Assembly: GCA_033964015.1 (NCBI GenBank)
Contig: CM066912.1
Location: 14,605,399 to 14,669,398, forward strand
Source of the DNA: Scolanthus callimorphus
Taxonomy: Eukaryota > Cnidaria > Anthozoa > Actiniaria > Edwardsiidae
Direction of reading: 5' to 3'
DNA length: 64,000 nt
Positions 45,655 to 56,749 of this stretch are shown piece after piece. Both the position numbers and the translations under genes were made by a program. How positions within the stretch are numbered: position 1 is the first letter of the stretch; every line of letters begins with the position of its first letter. The notes below the pieces were generated by a model. The model was not told where the DNA came from and did not search any database. It saw only the letters and a list, made by a program, of their open reading frames with translations.

Positions 45655-45972
45655 TTATTTCTGACTATCATCCTTCTTTTTCTTACATCCTCGGGATTTT
45701 AAAACTTCTACACCCTCAGGAATGGTATCAAGATATTCGAATTTATATCTCTGTCCGTCGATCTTAGATATACCGCTTTTAACATGGTTCTTACCTTCAC
45801 AGGCCATTTTTATCAAGCCTGAGTTAATCCCAAGGTGATCTGTACAAGCGTATAGACTTCTATAATATTTACCCTCATCTGTCCCACAGTTGATTGCTTT
45901 AACCAGATGGCGATTCTTGTGATTGTTCCCAACAAAGGAATAATTTCTAGGTTTTTTAATTTTATCTGACAT
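45655..45972 (-). CDS. NUMOD1-like DNA-binding small protein (105 aa)
   Basis: Intact minus-strand frame at the right end of the element, convergent with the large protein. It starts MSDKIKKPRNYSFVGNN. The central part YRSLYACTDHLGINSGLIKM followed by GISKIDGQRYKFEYL has the spacing of a NUMOD1-type helix-turn-helix module (Y.S...A...LGI....I...G..). The C-terminus is lysine-rich (KSRGCKKKKDDSQK). NUMOD modules usually accompany homing endonucleases; here the module stands alone. A DNA-binding, perhaps terminus-binding, role is inferred from its place beside the inverted repeat. Confidence 0.6.
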   Translation of the reverse strand: MSDKIKKPRNYSFVGNNHKNRHLVKAINCGTDEGKYYRSLYACTDHLGINSGLIKMACEGKNHVKSGISKIDGQRYKFEYLDTIPEGVEVLKSRGCKKKKDDSQK

Positions 45973-45999
45973 TTCTTAATTTAATAAAGTGTTTAACCC

Positions 46000-46160
46000 T
46001 TAAGTCCTTTTATATATATAGAAAAAATATATTAGGGGATTCCCCCTACTTATACATGCCCAGACTTGCCCACAATCTCTGTTTACAAGGGGAATTCCCT
46101 AATGGTTACGTCATGGTTGTATCTGATAAAATAATCAAAGGAAAGCCGCTTCCGTTTATG
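46000..46160 (-). repeat. Polinton right terminal inverted repeat
   Basis: This is the reverse complement of 14216-14376. It ends GCCGCTTCCGTTTATG at 46160. Near-identity to the left copy argues for a fairly recent insertion or for ongoing homogenisation of the ends. Confidence 0.92.
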
Positions 46161-46227
46161 ATTGGTTAAAAAATTCTCACGCGTGGGAAACAAATCAAAC
46201 ACCGTCATGAACACAACCTTGGAAGTT

Positions 46228-46460
46228 ATAGGTTTTAAAGATTGTGAACCATTTTAGATTTTAAAGATTGTCCGCCATTTTAGATTTTTAAAGATTGTCC
46301 ACCATTTTAGATTTTAAAGATTGTCCGCCATTTTAGATTTTTAAAGATTGTCCACAATTTTAGATTTTAAGTATTGTCCGCCATTTTAGATTTTTAAAGA
46401 TTGTCCACCATTTTAGATTTTTAAAGATTGTCCACCATTTTAGATTTTTAAAGATTGATT
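46228..46460 (+). repeat. ~31 bp tandem repeat just outside the Polinton
   Basis: About seven copies of AAAGATTGTCC(G/A)CCATTTT followed by AGATTTT run head to tail from about 46228 to 46457. The array starts ~70 bp past the Polinton end and is in flanking DNA. Confidence 0.9.
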
Positions 46461-47231
46461 GACAGGTGTGGTTAAAAATATTTGATTGACAGGTGCCACG
46501 CCCACATTTTGATTGACAGGTCTAAAGTCACATGACAAAAACCACAGGAATCCTGACAATTTCAAAAATGTGCCAGAAACCCCCAGTTACAACTACTACT
46601 CATAACATGATTTTTTTTACTACCCCTCAACAGCTCAATTGAGCTTACCACAACTTGACTTTAGTCAATGAACATTTCAAAGGGCAACAATAAAGTAACC
46701 TAAATACTCCATAAGCCCCACAGAGGGGTGTCATTTAATCCCTGTAAGCCTCAAGAGTAATATCGTTGTCTATTGTTTCTTAGCAACAAAACTTATGGTG
46801 AGGGGCTTATTAGAGCATTTACAGTAATTCAGAAACACTCACAAACTGAGTTTTGCATTAGTATACACTGTAGGTAATCATGACTACAAGTTCATTAGTA
46901 AGTTTTCCAAAAAAGTATCAGAAATATTGTGTCAAGATAATTTTTTTGCATGTAGATTTTTAGCCTTTAAATAATATGGAAAGAAATGATTAGAAATGAA
47001 TGTTTCATGATTATACAATTATATACAACACGCAATGCATTACCTTTGGAATTGTCTCAGTTTGCAATAAAAACTACATTTTGAAATTTGAGTCGTGTTA
47101 TGCTAAGTGAAAAACATAGTTAAAATGGAAATCTAGTAATAACATTGTTTCAAGAGGGTGGTTCAAAGGTTATAACAAATTGTTTGAAGGAAGTTTGCTC
47201 AGTGATTGATATAGGCGATTGCACATTTATT
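46461..47231. other. Non-coding AT-rich flank
   Basis: GATTGACAGGTG occurs three times between 46450 and 46520, just past the tandem array. Otherwise no gene or repeat was recognised. Confidence 0.5.
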
Positions 47232-47955
47232 TAAGTGCCTATGAATGAAATGTACCATGATGTTTGATGAAAATTTGGAGTGATTCGAAACTTGTGAAGA
47301 GGAAACTAACTCAAAATGTTTACAAGCCGCTGCATAAACAGCCCTCAAACATGATTTTCATTGCTAATTTAAAAACTGAAATTGATGCACTATTTTGATA
47401 TGCTAGAGGGAACATGCAAAATTATGAAGACTGAACCCAGCAAAATATAAAGTCATATGAAATTCTGAGGAAAATGCATCTGAAAATCGTTACCACTTGT
47501 CATCATAGCTTGCCATTGAGATTACAACGCTGTGTAAGGCGTGTTTATGTCATTGGGTCCATTTCACTATCTTGTTGTTGAAAATATGTAAATGGACACC
47601 ACATGAAAATGCATGAGCTTCTGGCATTTATTTGCTCATGATATTTTTAACCACAAGATAACAAATAGTGAGATGGAGTCAATGTGAATATCACGCCTTA
47701 CATGGTTGTAATCAGACTAAATCAATAGTGAGTTGAAGACAAGTAATAACGATTCTCAGAGGCATTTTTCTCTGAATTTCAAATGACTTAAATTATTATA
47801 TTTTGCTGTAGTCTTCATAATTTTGCACAATCAACCTGACAGCATGCACTAATTTAAAATAGCCTCTATGATTTGAACTTTTCAATTAGCGATGTAACTC
47901 CAAGTTTCATCGATGTTCATGTTTACATTTCATTCATAGGCAATTTAAGAGGATT
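47232..47955. repeat. Long foldback element, ~720 bp
   Basis: Outer blocks are GTGCCTATGAATGAAATGTA at the left and TACATTTCATTCATAGGCAA at the right. Inner blocks TGCAAAATTATGAAGACT and AGTCTTCATAATTTTGCA, and AATCGTTACCACTTGTC against GACAAGTAATAACGATT, are mirrored as well. It is a two-armed palindromic element with ~330 bp arms and no coding capacity. Confidence 0.82.
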
Positions 47956-48871
47956 TTAAGAAGGGCCTGGAAATGTCCAGATCAATTTGACCAGGACGTT
48001 TCATACCATATCAGCTCTCTGACTAACAAATTAATGTTTGGAAATTCCAGAGGGGGTGGTGGTCAAATTTCAACACCATTCCATGGTGGGTGGATGGATA
48101 TATTTTCTGCATATGACACAACATTCTTAGGTTTAATGTAAGAGCATCCATTCATTTGATAAATATTTTAAAACATTGCATTTCTTATGCATAGGGGTTA
48201 CATGTGATTATGTAATAAGGAAGATGCTGCTTAACAACTGCTGCACAGAAAAGTGCCACAATAATCTCTCAGTAAATGAGATAAAGGATGCAATGGATGA
48301 TTTCCAGTCTATGTACACCTATGTGGAAAGACAAAACTACTTGCTGGAATACCTTTCACTGCATGATGATGGGGAAAACATTACATATATAATTAAAGGA
48401 AGCTGTGGCTACAAGTCCAGCAAATTAACAAGCGGACCTTCGCAAGAGTACTTAAGAAGTACGGAAGTGGAGCAAGATGCACAGCTCATGGCAACAAAGG
48501 CAAGAAATACATGATGCAAAAAACTGCTGATTGCATTGCATGGATGACGTATTTCTTTGAGACTGTTGGGAATAAACAACCTGATTCAGGCAAAATCCAC
48601 CTTCCGTCTTGTTATACGAAGCTGCATATTTACAAGCTAATGGTTGCAGAAAATGAAGAAATGAAAGTGGCTTCAGTCCAGTTATCCTCATTTTATCGTC
48701 TCTGGAATTCTCACTTCAAGCAAGTCACAATTCCAAAGGTATGTACAGTACTCAAGCAAATTGGATCCATCCCCTAATTGTGTTCACTTTGCTCTGTGTC
48801 TGATTCGCCACGTGTAGAATTTAAAAGTTGTCCAACTGATTGAGCATTTTGAAACTTGGGGCCTAGTTTAG

Positions 48872-49140
48872 CATTAGAGCACAGCTTTCAATGACGTTAT
48901 CAGCGCAATAGAGCATGCGTGATATTGGGAGAGACACGAGAACGTTGTAAAATCACGAGCTGCAGGCGAGTGATTTTAAAACGTTTTGAGTGTCCCTCCC
49001 AACGTTTCGAGTGTCCTCAACATCAAGTGCTCTATTCGCCGATAATTATAAAGTCATAGAAAGTTGTGCTCTAATGCTTTTATGATATAGTGGGAGAGAA
49101 CCAATGAGAGTGTGTGTTTTATCGTAGCTATATTATAACT
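48872..49140. repeat. MITE family A, copy 2 (in intron)
   Basis: GCATTAGAGCACAGCTTTCA at the left is mirrored by AGAAAGTTGTGCTCTAATGC near 49076. Between lie AATAGAGCATGCGTGATATT, GGGAGAGACACGAGAACG and CTGCAGGCGAGTGATTTTAA. It shares these words with copies at 34498, 61323 and 61943. Confidence 0.82.
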
Positions 49141-49665
49141 TATTATAATAAAACATTGATTATTTTTCTGAATTGTTTCTGAAGGAGAACAGATTTGCAA
49201 AATGTGATGACTGCACCAGGTACAAGCAAGCTCTAGAAAATTCAAGGGACAGGGCTTCCAAGCTAGAGATTAAAAAGCTGCTTAATGATCATCTCCAGTT
49301 AGTAATGTAAGTACTTTGCATTGCAGTTATTGCTTTCCCTATACATTCCAATAGGATGCACAGGATTTGTACGCATCCTGGATTTTCATTTTCTTACTGG
49401 AAAGTCATTGAAAGTCCTGGAATTTTAAGAAAAATCCTGGAAAATGTTTGAATTATTTTTCAGTTGAATCGGTCAGTTTTTGTACCGCAAATTCTGGCAT
49501 CCTAAGACTAAAAGACTTCCTGGAAAATCCTGGATTTTTTTTTTATTCAGAAAGCGTATGAATCCTAAATGCTTTTTTCCAGCTAATTGGGCAATTCCAG
49601 AAAATATATGTACCCGGGGGGCGGGCGGCATTTAGAAATTCTGAATGGGATGTTTTTTTTGCCTG

Positions 49666-49669
<4 letters not shown>

Positions 49670-49696
<27 letters not shown>
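49670..49696 (+). repeat. Long G homopolymer
   Basis: A run of about 27 G bases, a likely site of length error in the assembly. Confidence 0.95.
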
Positions 49697-50333
49697 TCAC
49701 AAGTGGGGGAAGGAGTCGCTTAGTAGAAAGGGAGGAAATATGGCAAAAGTTGTTACATGGTGATGTAAGAAATTTAGCAGAGAGTGGACCTTTCCATTAA
49801 TACATAATATTTTTTATAGGCAAGAACGGAGAAGCTATCATCTTCATCGTTACAAGGCAAGAAAGTTTCCAGATAAATATGTGGTTGCAATAAATGATGG
49901 TATGGACCAGAATAGCACAACAGTCCCTAAGGAACGGCGAAAAAGCAAGGCTGGTTCAGGGTTGACGAAAGTGCGAACACACTTGGTTGATTCAATCGTG
50001 CACAATGGCAGGCAGATCACAACAAAGAAATATTTGGATCATTTGATGTTTATCAGTGGTCCCATGACTCCAATATGCACATAACAGTGCTTCTAGAGGT
50101 GCTACTAAGATGGTCAAGCAAACACAAGCTACCCCCTGTACTTTATCTACAAATGGACAACTGTGTCCGTGAAAACAAAAACCAGTTTATGTTTGGAGTG
50201 CTGGCAATGCTTGTGGAAGCTGGAATTTTTGATAAGGTATTATTTATTTATATTTTAAAAGCGAAACTCTTATCAAGATTATCATAGGTATTATAGTGTT
50301 TCAGTGTCAGTTGCTCCCTGTCTCCTTTCTATT

Positions 50334-50570
50334 GCTTAAAGAGCCTGTGTCTGCCGCCATTTTGAAAGCATAGCAACATACCAAGACGGAGAAAGCATCC
50401 ACTTCCATCGGCTAATTTAGAGAATGTAGAGCAATTTTCTCGATTGAAATTGGTAAATCAATGTGAAACTTTGTTTTTAGATGGATATCGAGAGATTTCT
50501 GCTCGTAATTCGTCTTCTGATATCGAACGAAAACAATAACAAAGGAGTGGCTGACACAGGCTCTTTAAGC
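50334..50570. repeat. MITE, 237 bp, TIR GCTTAAAGAGCCTGTGTC
   Basis: The perfect 18 bp left end GCTTAAAGAGCCTGTGTC is mirrored at the right by GACACAGGCTCTTTAAGC. The interior is non-coding and contains GCCGCCATTTTG. It lies within an intron of the DUF7869-like gene. Confidence 0.9.
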
Positions 50571-51513
50571 ATAACAGATGTGGTTCAGGAGTACATCAAT
50601 GATTCCTATTGTTAGAGACAGTAGTTCAATGGTCTTATTTTACCAGGCTCGGGTCAACTTTTTGCCCGTGGGCCACACCCATGAAGATATTGATGCCCTC
50701 TTTGGTGTATATTCGAAGTTTCTCGGAACAACTGCTGTTCAAACTATTGAAGGTATTTCATCTCTCCTGTTTCTCTGATGCAGTTTATCTATTTTTTACT
50801 TATATATTTATTATGCTTCGTCTACAAAAATAGGAAATAATACAGGGAAAAAATAACGTTCAAGGAGAAAAACAAGACTAAATTGACACGACTAAATTTG
50901 TCAGACCTTTCTGAAAAGTTAAAAGGGCCATGATACTAGGGTTTTTATGACATACCCAAAAAATCACTACATGTAACTATAGAATTCTCCCAAAAGCTGA
51001 AACATCCTTCTAATGGTTATTTTTTTCTCCAAAAACAATTATTGTTTTTTTTTTTCAATTTGCTGATTGCAGATAAGCCCGAGTGACTAACAAAACCATT
51101 AGCCCCTCATTGTAGCAATATATATGCTACTACAGGCTGTACCTTTTATTGCAGATCTGACAGATGCCTTTACAAACTGTACTGTAGCTCCAACACCAGA
51201 AGCCTTTCAGCTTGGATTTGTGGTCAATTTTAAGGAGTGGGTTGACCAGTTTATGGAACAGCTCCATGAGCATACAATATCAAAGTGCTTCAAGTTCACA
51301 AAAAACACAGAGGGGAAAACCGTTATGCATTACCGGAACTGGAGCCATGAGCCATGAGCCATGGAAGACACCACCTATTGCTATTTTCAAGGTAAACCTT
51401 TAGACTAATATCAATCTGACAACTAGGGTGGAAGTTATTTATAACCAGTAGCTTTTAAATTAACTGAAGTGTTGTCAGTTTAAAACAGTTCAAAATTGGA
51501 TGAACCCCTGTTT

Positions 51514-52262
51514 CACTACTGGAGAGAACCATGTGAAATTCATGTGAAAGTGTGTGAAATGGTCATGTGAAATTAGACCGTATTTCACATGTTATTTCAC
51601 ATGTTAACCATGTGAAATGATGGTGTGAAATGGATGTGAACTGGGCTGATCCTTTTCACATCATAAAAACTTGAAATTCATGTGAAATTTCTGGGGCTAT
51701 ATGGGCTGTGTATATGTGACATTGGTGTGAAATTGTTTGAAAGGATGTGAAATTCAGAGATTCGATGCAGACACTACTGGAAGGAACCATGTGAAATGTA
51801 TGTGAAATGTATGTGAAATGACCATGTGAAAAGAAGGGCCACTTCACATGATATTTCACATCATAAACATGTGAAATGATGATGTGAAATTGATGTGAAC
51901 AGGGCTGATCCTTTTCACATGATAAAAACATGTGAAATTGATGTGAAATTTCTAGGACATAAAAATCTGGACATCATGTGAAATTGGTGTGAAATACTTT
52001 TGTAGCATGTGAAATTTACAGATTTGATATATTGCAGAAAAGTGTTAATTGTTGGTCACATATTAGCATGTTGCAATTGCTATTAACCTTAATAACATTT
52101 GTTGTGAAATTTAACTGAATTTACATAACAGGGGCATCAACATTGATGTGAAATTGGTGTGAAATACTTCTAGCCATGTGAAATTTACTGCTTTGAGATT
52201 TTATAGAATTGATGTGAAATTGGTGTGAAAACTGTCCATTTCATGTGAAATTTGCAGATTTG
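51514..52262. repeat. Duplicated CACTA terminus and GTGAAAT subterminal repeats
   Basis: A 258 bp unit (51514-51771) is repeated from 51772. Both contain GGGCTGATCCTTTTCACAT and many CATGTGAAAT or TGATGTGAAATT words in both orientations. A looser tail of the same words runs to 52262. This is the binding-site-type array of a CACTA element. Confidence 0.85.
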
Positions 52263-52679
52263 ATATTCATAATTAAGATGATCAAATTATTTCTCTTTAT
52301 GATCACAGCCATAACTGTTAACGTTATTTTTAGTAAGTATCAGGGCTGGGCGAACAAAATTTAGGTCTAGGCCACTAAAAGATTGATGCCATACACACCT
52401 GGTGACCAAAAGGTATGTCCAGGCAATCAGTTTTTTGCACTTTGGTTGCTGGCTGCTGGCGACTTGAGTATCGGAATGAAATGTATTAATGTATTTGGCC
52501 AATGCAGCTGGGGTTTACAAAACAACGGCTACAACAACATGAAAATGACAAAAGCTTTTATTAAATTTTTCAATATGTACACAATTTTGCAACAATTTAC
52601 AAATCCCTGTGAGTACCAAAATGCTGTTAATAAACATAGTCCTGGTTTATTTTTTTCTGGACTCTTGTCCTCTTAGGAG

Positions 52680-53570
52680 GCAACGCTTTATTCTCTTCAT
52701 GCTCATTGCATGTAATAAGGACATAGTCCCATCCAGGCTTCTTCTTTGTGGCATTGCTTTTCTTTCCCTGTCCCTCGTAATTTCTAACATTTTCTTCCTC
52801 ACTCTCATCAGCACCCTGACCCCTCCTTCCAACATCCTTCTTTTTCCACTTTCAACCCAATTACCTCCATCATCCTGCTTACTTCTTTTAGCACCCGTCC
52901 CACTTCTTCCATCATCCTGTTTCTGTGATCTTTTTTGACCCTTCCCACTACCTCCAATATCCTGCTTCCCAACATTTTGCTTCTCACTCTCGGCATGCTG
53001 ACCCCTTCTTGCATCATCCTGCTTTCCACTTTCAACCCCCTGTCCACTACCTCCAATGTTATCCTGCTTACTTCTTTTATTATTAGCAACCTTCCCAGTA
53101 CTTCCAAGATCCTGCTTCTCTGAGTGCTTTACACCCTTCCCACTACAACCACCAGCATTGGCCTGCCTACTTTCAAGACTTTTCGATTAACACCAACTTC
53201 CTCCTTCTTTCTTTTAGCGCCCTTCTCACTGCCTCCAGCATCCTGCTTGGACTCACCTTCAACAATCTTCCCACTACCTCCATTTTTCTTCACATTCTCA
53301 ACACCCTGCTCACTACCACCAGCATCACCCTTCTTACTTTCAAGACCCTGCCCACTACGGCAACTAACATCACCCTTCTTGCTTTGAAGCCCCTGCCCAC
53401 TTCCACCAGCATCACCCTTCTTACTTTGAACACCATGCCCACTACGGCCACCAACATCACCCTTCTCACTTTCAATACCCTGCCCACTACCACCAACATC
53501 CTGCTCACTACCTCCAACATCCTGCCCCTCTCCAGTGTCCAACCTCCTCTGTACAACATCTGCCCCCCTT
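52680..53570 (-). repeat. Coding minisatellite (~48 bp unit, degenerate)
   Basis: On the plus strand CCCACTACCACCAACATC-type blocks alternate with CTTCTTACTTTCAA(G/C)ACCC blocks roughly every 48 bp. On the minus strand they encode (S/G)KKGD(A/V)GGSGQG repeats. Units become more diverged toward the gene end. Confidence 0.8.
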
Positions 53571-53983
53571 CCACATTTGGCCCTACCCCACCCTGGTGTG
53601 CATTTCATCCTGGACACCTTCACAGCTTGATTTTCTTGCCAATACAATTTCTGTCCCACCTAAAAAATAAAGTATAGCTTTGTTCAGATGACAGAATCGT
53701 GTATATTTTCTATGACATTGGCCACAAACAGTGGTATATGCAAGCATTAGGCCTGCAAGCAAGGAGCTGGAATTTGGCTACTGTGGGAATCAACTAATAA
53801 GTAACCAGGGTCTACAATTCACAGAACAAAATAAGTAGTGAGTCTGTTTTTTGTTCAGAAAAAAAATTAAAGAAAAACAGACATGGCTCCAACATAAGTA
53901 ACAAATCATACTTTTTAATAATCTGGGTAAAAATGATCCTATAAATGTACAAGATATGTTTCTAAAACTTTGATTATGCAATG

Positions 53984-54160
53984 TGTGTCTCCGGAAAATA
54001 CCCACCCCCACCTCCCTCCACAAAAGGGTGTTGAAAAGTGAACTTCCAAAGGAAAATACAGCATGTGTATGGAAGAAATCAGGTAAATTGACTCCCCTGC
54101 ACCTCTGGAATTTCCAATCCCTTCCGTGGAGGGGAGATGGATATTTTCTGGAACCACACA
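53984..54160. repeat. MITE, ~177 bp, TGTG..CCGGAAAATA ends
   Basis: The left end TGTGTCTCCGGAAAATACCC is matched by the reverse complement of the right end (TGTGTGGTTCCAGAAAATAT then CCATCTCCCCTCCAC). It lies in an intron of the CACTA companion gene. Confidence 0.65.
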
Positions 54161-54487
54161 ATAAAACAAAAAATTCTACATACTTTAACAGACTGCAGGG
54201 TTGGCTGATTGTTGGGCCCCCCTAAGGGAATGTCTGTCGGACCAACTGCAGCTGCAAAGGTTGATTGTAATACAACCTTTATGTAGTCACCTGCAAATAC
54301 ATAAGTGTTTTCTAGAATTAGTGACATTGACTACAACCCTGGAACACGTGGGTCAAAGAACGTTCTCATGTCAGCTGTGAAGTAACATGATTATCAGGAG
54401 AAACAATCCAAGAATACAAGTAATTTTAGAACTATACACTATTGTGTGTTTCCCAAAAAATTCCATAAGTCATGTTCCTTTTCCCCC

Positions 54488-54603
54488 TACCCTGGGTTCC
54501 AGAGTCTTGAATGTCGCTTTGTTTAGTGACCAACCAAGCTCAGTGCCTCAAGCTTGGTTGGTCACTAAACAAAGCGACATTCGAGACTCTGGAACCCAGG
54601 GTA
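54488..54603. repeat. Near-perfect hairpin, 53 bp arms, 10 base loop
   Basis: The left arm 54488-54540 (TACCCTGGGTTCCAGAGTCT to GACCAACCAAGCT) pairs with 54551-54603 with one G:T-type mismatch. The loop is CAGTGCCTCA. It is probably a tiny foldback MITE; as RNA it would form a long perfect stem. Confidence 0.92.
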
Positions 54604-56749
54604 TTTTTCCCCACTGGAATCTTCTGGAATGATCTCATGGCATTTCATATAAAAAGCCCAGTGATCACATGTTGGGAAATGGAAAGGTTTTGCCCTACCA
54701 CTCTTACACCCCTCACTAATTTTCAAAATCCCTAGCTTCTTGATGGAATTTTTCACAAATTGTATAGTTGAAATATTATAAACCAGGTAAATGGCTGATA
54801 AATCATGACTAATGAAGACAGATCTTTTTAGTGATTTGATAAACGTGTGGTCAAAAATATGGTACTACAAAGCATGAACCATATGGCTTTATTTTAGCAT
54901 TTTTGCCCACTTTTTGTTTAAATTGAGAAGTCATTTATATGAAAGATATAGGACTTGAACATGAGTTTTAAAGAATGTCTGCCAACGACAATGCATGTAG
55001 CCACAGTGTGTTGATAAACAAAGACATGCAATACAATATTGTTGATTTTTATTACTTTAAGAAACGTTTTTATCAATATGGTCAATATTTCATGAAGACA
55101 ACTCAAAATCATATCCAAAATGAAAGAAGATAATGTTTGATAATTTTCATATTATGATATAAAACTCAAAACATGCAGGTGCATGGTTGCATTCTGGTTG
55201 ACAGGAAATCTTTCAGTATTTTCATGTTTTTAACAATAAGCCTATTTCATAAATGCATGGTTGCACACCTAGTATGAGGCCTAAGTATTTGTTGAAGCTT
55301 GTGGTGCATTCATATGGTAGAACCCTTAAACCAGCCAAAAAATTGAAACATAGAGCCACAGTTTAATCCCCTGTGCTATTCATGACCCTTGATAAGCACT
55401 TGTACTGTAAACATTGCCATGATGCACTGCAGGCTACAACAAATAGTTAACCTAGTTCTAAATAAAGAAATGCTGTAAAAAAATATACTTACTATTTTTC
55501 GCTGAATGGCGGTCATACGTCGCCCTGGCTAACTTTACGTTGCCATCCATTAGAAAGAGCTCTTCCCTAAAGATATAAAATCGATAAGTAATTAACAAAC
55601 TTAATAAATAAATGAATGTATGAACTAAATTTATCCTGAAAATTTGAATACATTACTCCTTGCATCCTTGTTAAAAAACGTAGTGCATTGTTCTTGAGAT
55701 TTTAAATTGCAAAAAATACTTGAAATACTTGCTTTGTCTTTTGAATAACAAGATTTGTTGTATTATACAGCTGTGACAAGTCCCCTCTACTAAAGCTATG
55801 GTGACATGCATCTCCAAAACTTCATACACAAAAATATTTCAACTTACGACGGCTTAAATGCAAATCCCGTGTTTTCACTTTCTAAGCCTTCTTCCACCAG
55901 ATCTACAACATCCTTCTGCAGAGGCTTGGGGCGTTCTGTTGCCAATTCCTTGTACTTGTTTATCTGCAATTCAAGTTCACCTTGAGGATTGTCCTGGCAT
56001 CTTATTTTATTGGGCAGTAAAATGAATCCATTGACTCAAGCTATACTCCATAAAGATCAGACTTTTTTCAAAAGCTTATGTCTCTGGACTGTACTGTGCT
56101 ATTAATTTCACTTGATATTTCCTCATAATTTCAATAATTAATCAATAATATGCATTTTGGCTGTAAGTATAGCAATTGATGCAAACCAGAGGAAGATACA
56201 GCTGGCCTAAAATTGATAGTACGATCAAGAAATGGGCTAGCTGAGGCTAGCTAATGAGAGCAAAGGTCCAATTTGCTTACCTTCTTTGCTCGTCTCCAAA
56301 ATTTGGTATTCTTTTGGTGATTTCTCCTATAAATTAGGCGCTTCGATAAGTTGGCGATAAGTTGCTTTCTACACCCTTCAAGTTGGGGTAGCTGCTGCAC
56401 CACCTGGAATGAAAAGCATTTTTATCACCACTTGATTCTTGGTCAATTAGAAATACTCTAATGAACATCAGGCAAGAATCTGCTTTCATCAAAACATTGT
56501 TTGGATCTGACATTAGCAAAATACAAGAACTAGCAGACCCGTAGGAGAGGGGGTTCCAACGAACCCATCTGGGGCCAGAAAAACCAAGTTTTTGGTCAAA
56601 CATGTACAGCAGCAAGGAAACACATCAAAATGCTCTAAAATTTGGTTTATAAAGTTTTTTTTTTCTGAAAAACTGAGGACAACGAACCCCCCTTTATGAA
56701 TGCGAGCTACGGGCCTGACTAGGCATAGTAGGACTCATTGTGGGGTTGT

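Larger units (their letters stand above)
14216..46160 (+). mobile_element. Polinton/Maverick (adintovirus-like) element, ~32 kb with nested insertions
   Basis: It is bounded by ~160 bp terminal inverted repeats and contains the hallmark set: protein-primed family B DNA polymerase, retroviral-type integrase, FtsK/HerA-type packaging ATPase, a major capsid candidate and a penton candidate. Several small proteins match ones I recall from cnidarian Polintons. Without the LINE (3.8 kb) and the CACTA element (14.0 kb) it would be ~14 kb, which is compact for this class. No adenovirus-type cysteine protease was recognised. A target-site duplication was not found: the 6 bp outside each inverted repeat do not match. 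Confidence 0.93.
48191..51391 (+). pseudogene. DUF7869-like transposase-type gene, multi-exon, frame-broken
   Basis: Exons with canonical sites are about 48196-48738 (one shift near 48400), about 49192-49307, 49821-50236 (shift near 50050), about 50649-50752, and 51155-51391 (shift at a GAGCCATGAGCCATG repeat). Conserved-looking blocks in order: KKYGSGARCTAHGNKGKK, FAKCDDCTRYKQAL (zinc-binding-like Cys), RKFPDKYVVAINDGMDQN, VLYLQMDNCVRENKNQ, VNFLPVGHTHEDIDALFG. The DGMDQ, MDNC.RENKN and GHTHEDID triad is the hallmark I associate with DUF7869 proteins and reads like an RNase-H-fold catalytic core. A transposase role is inferred. Introns hold MITE family A copy 2 and a 237 bp MITE. The gene is cut at its 3' side by the second CACTA element 123 bp after the last exon. 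Confidence 0.72.

Noticed and set aside
14100..46300. Polinton target-site duplication of 6 bp
   Set aside because: GTAGATTA at the left and ATTGGTT at the right do not match; none could be supported.
52609..53677. Plus-strand frames with Pro/Thr/Ser/Leu-rich repeats (apparent mucin-like proteins)
   Set aside because: Antisense of the minus-strand minisatellite exon, which has splice sites and non-repeat ends on the minus strand.
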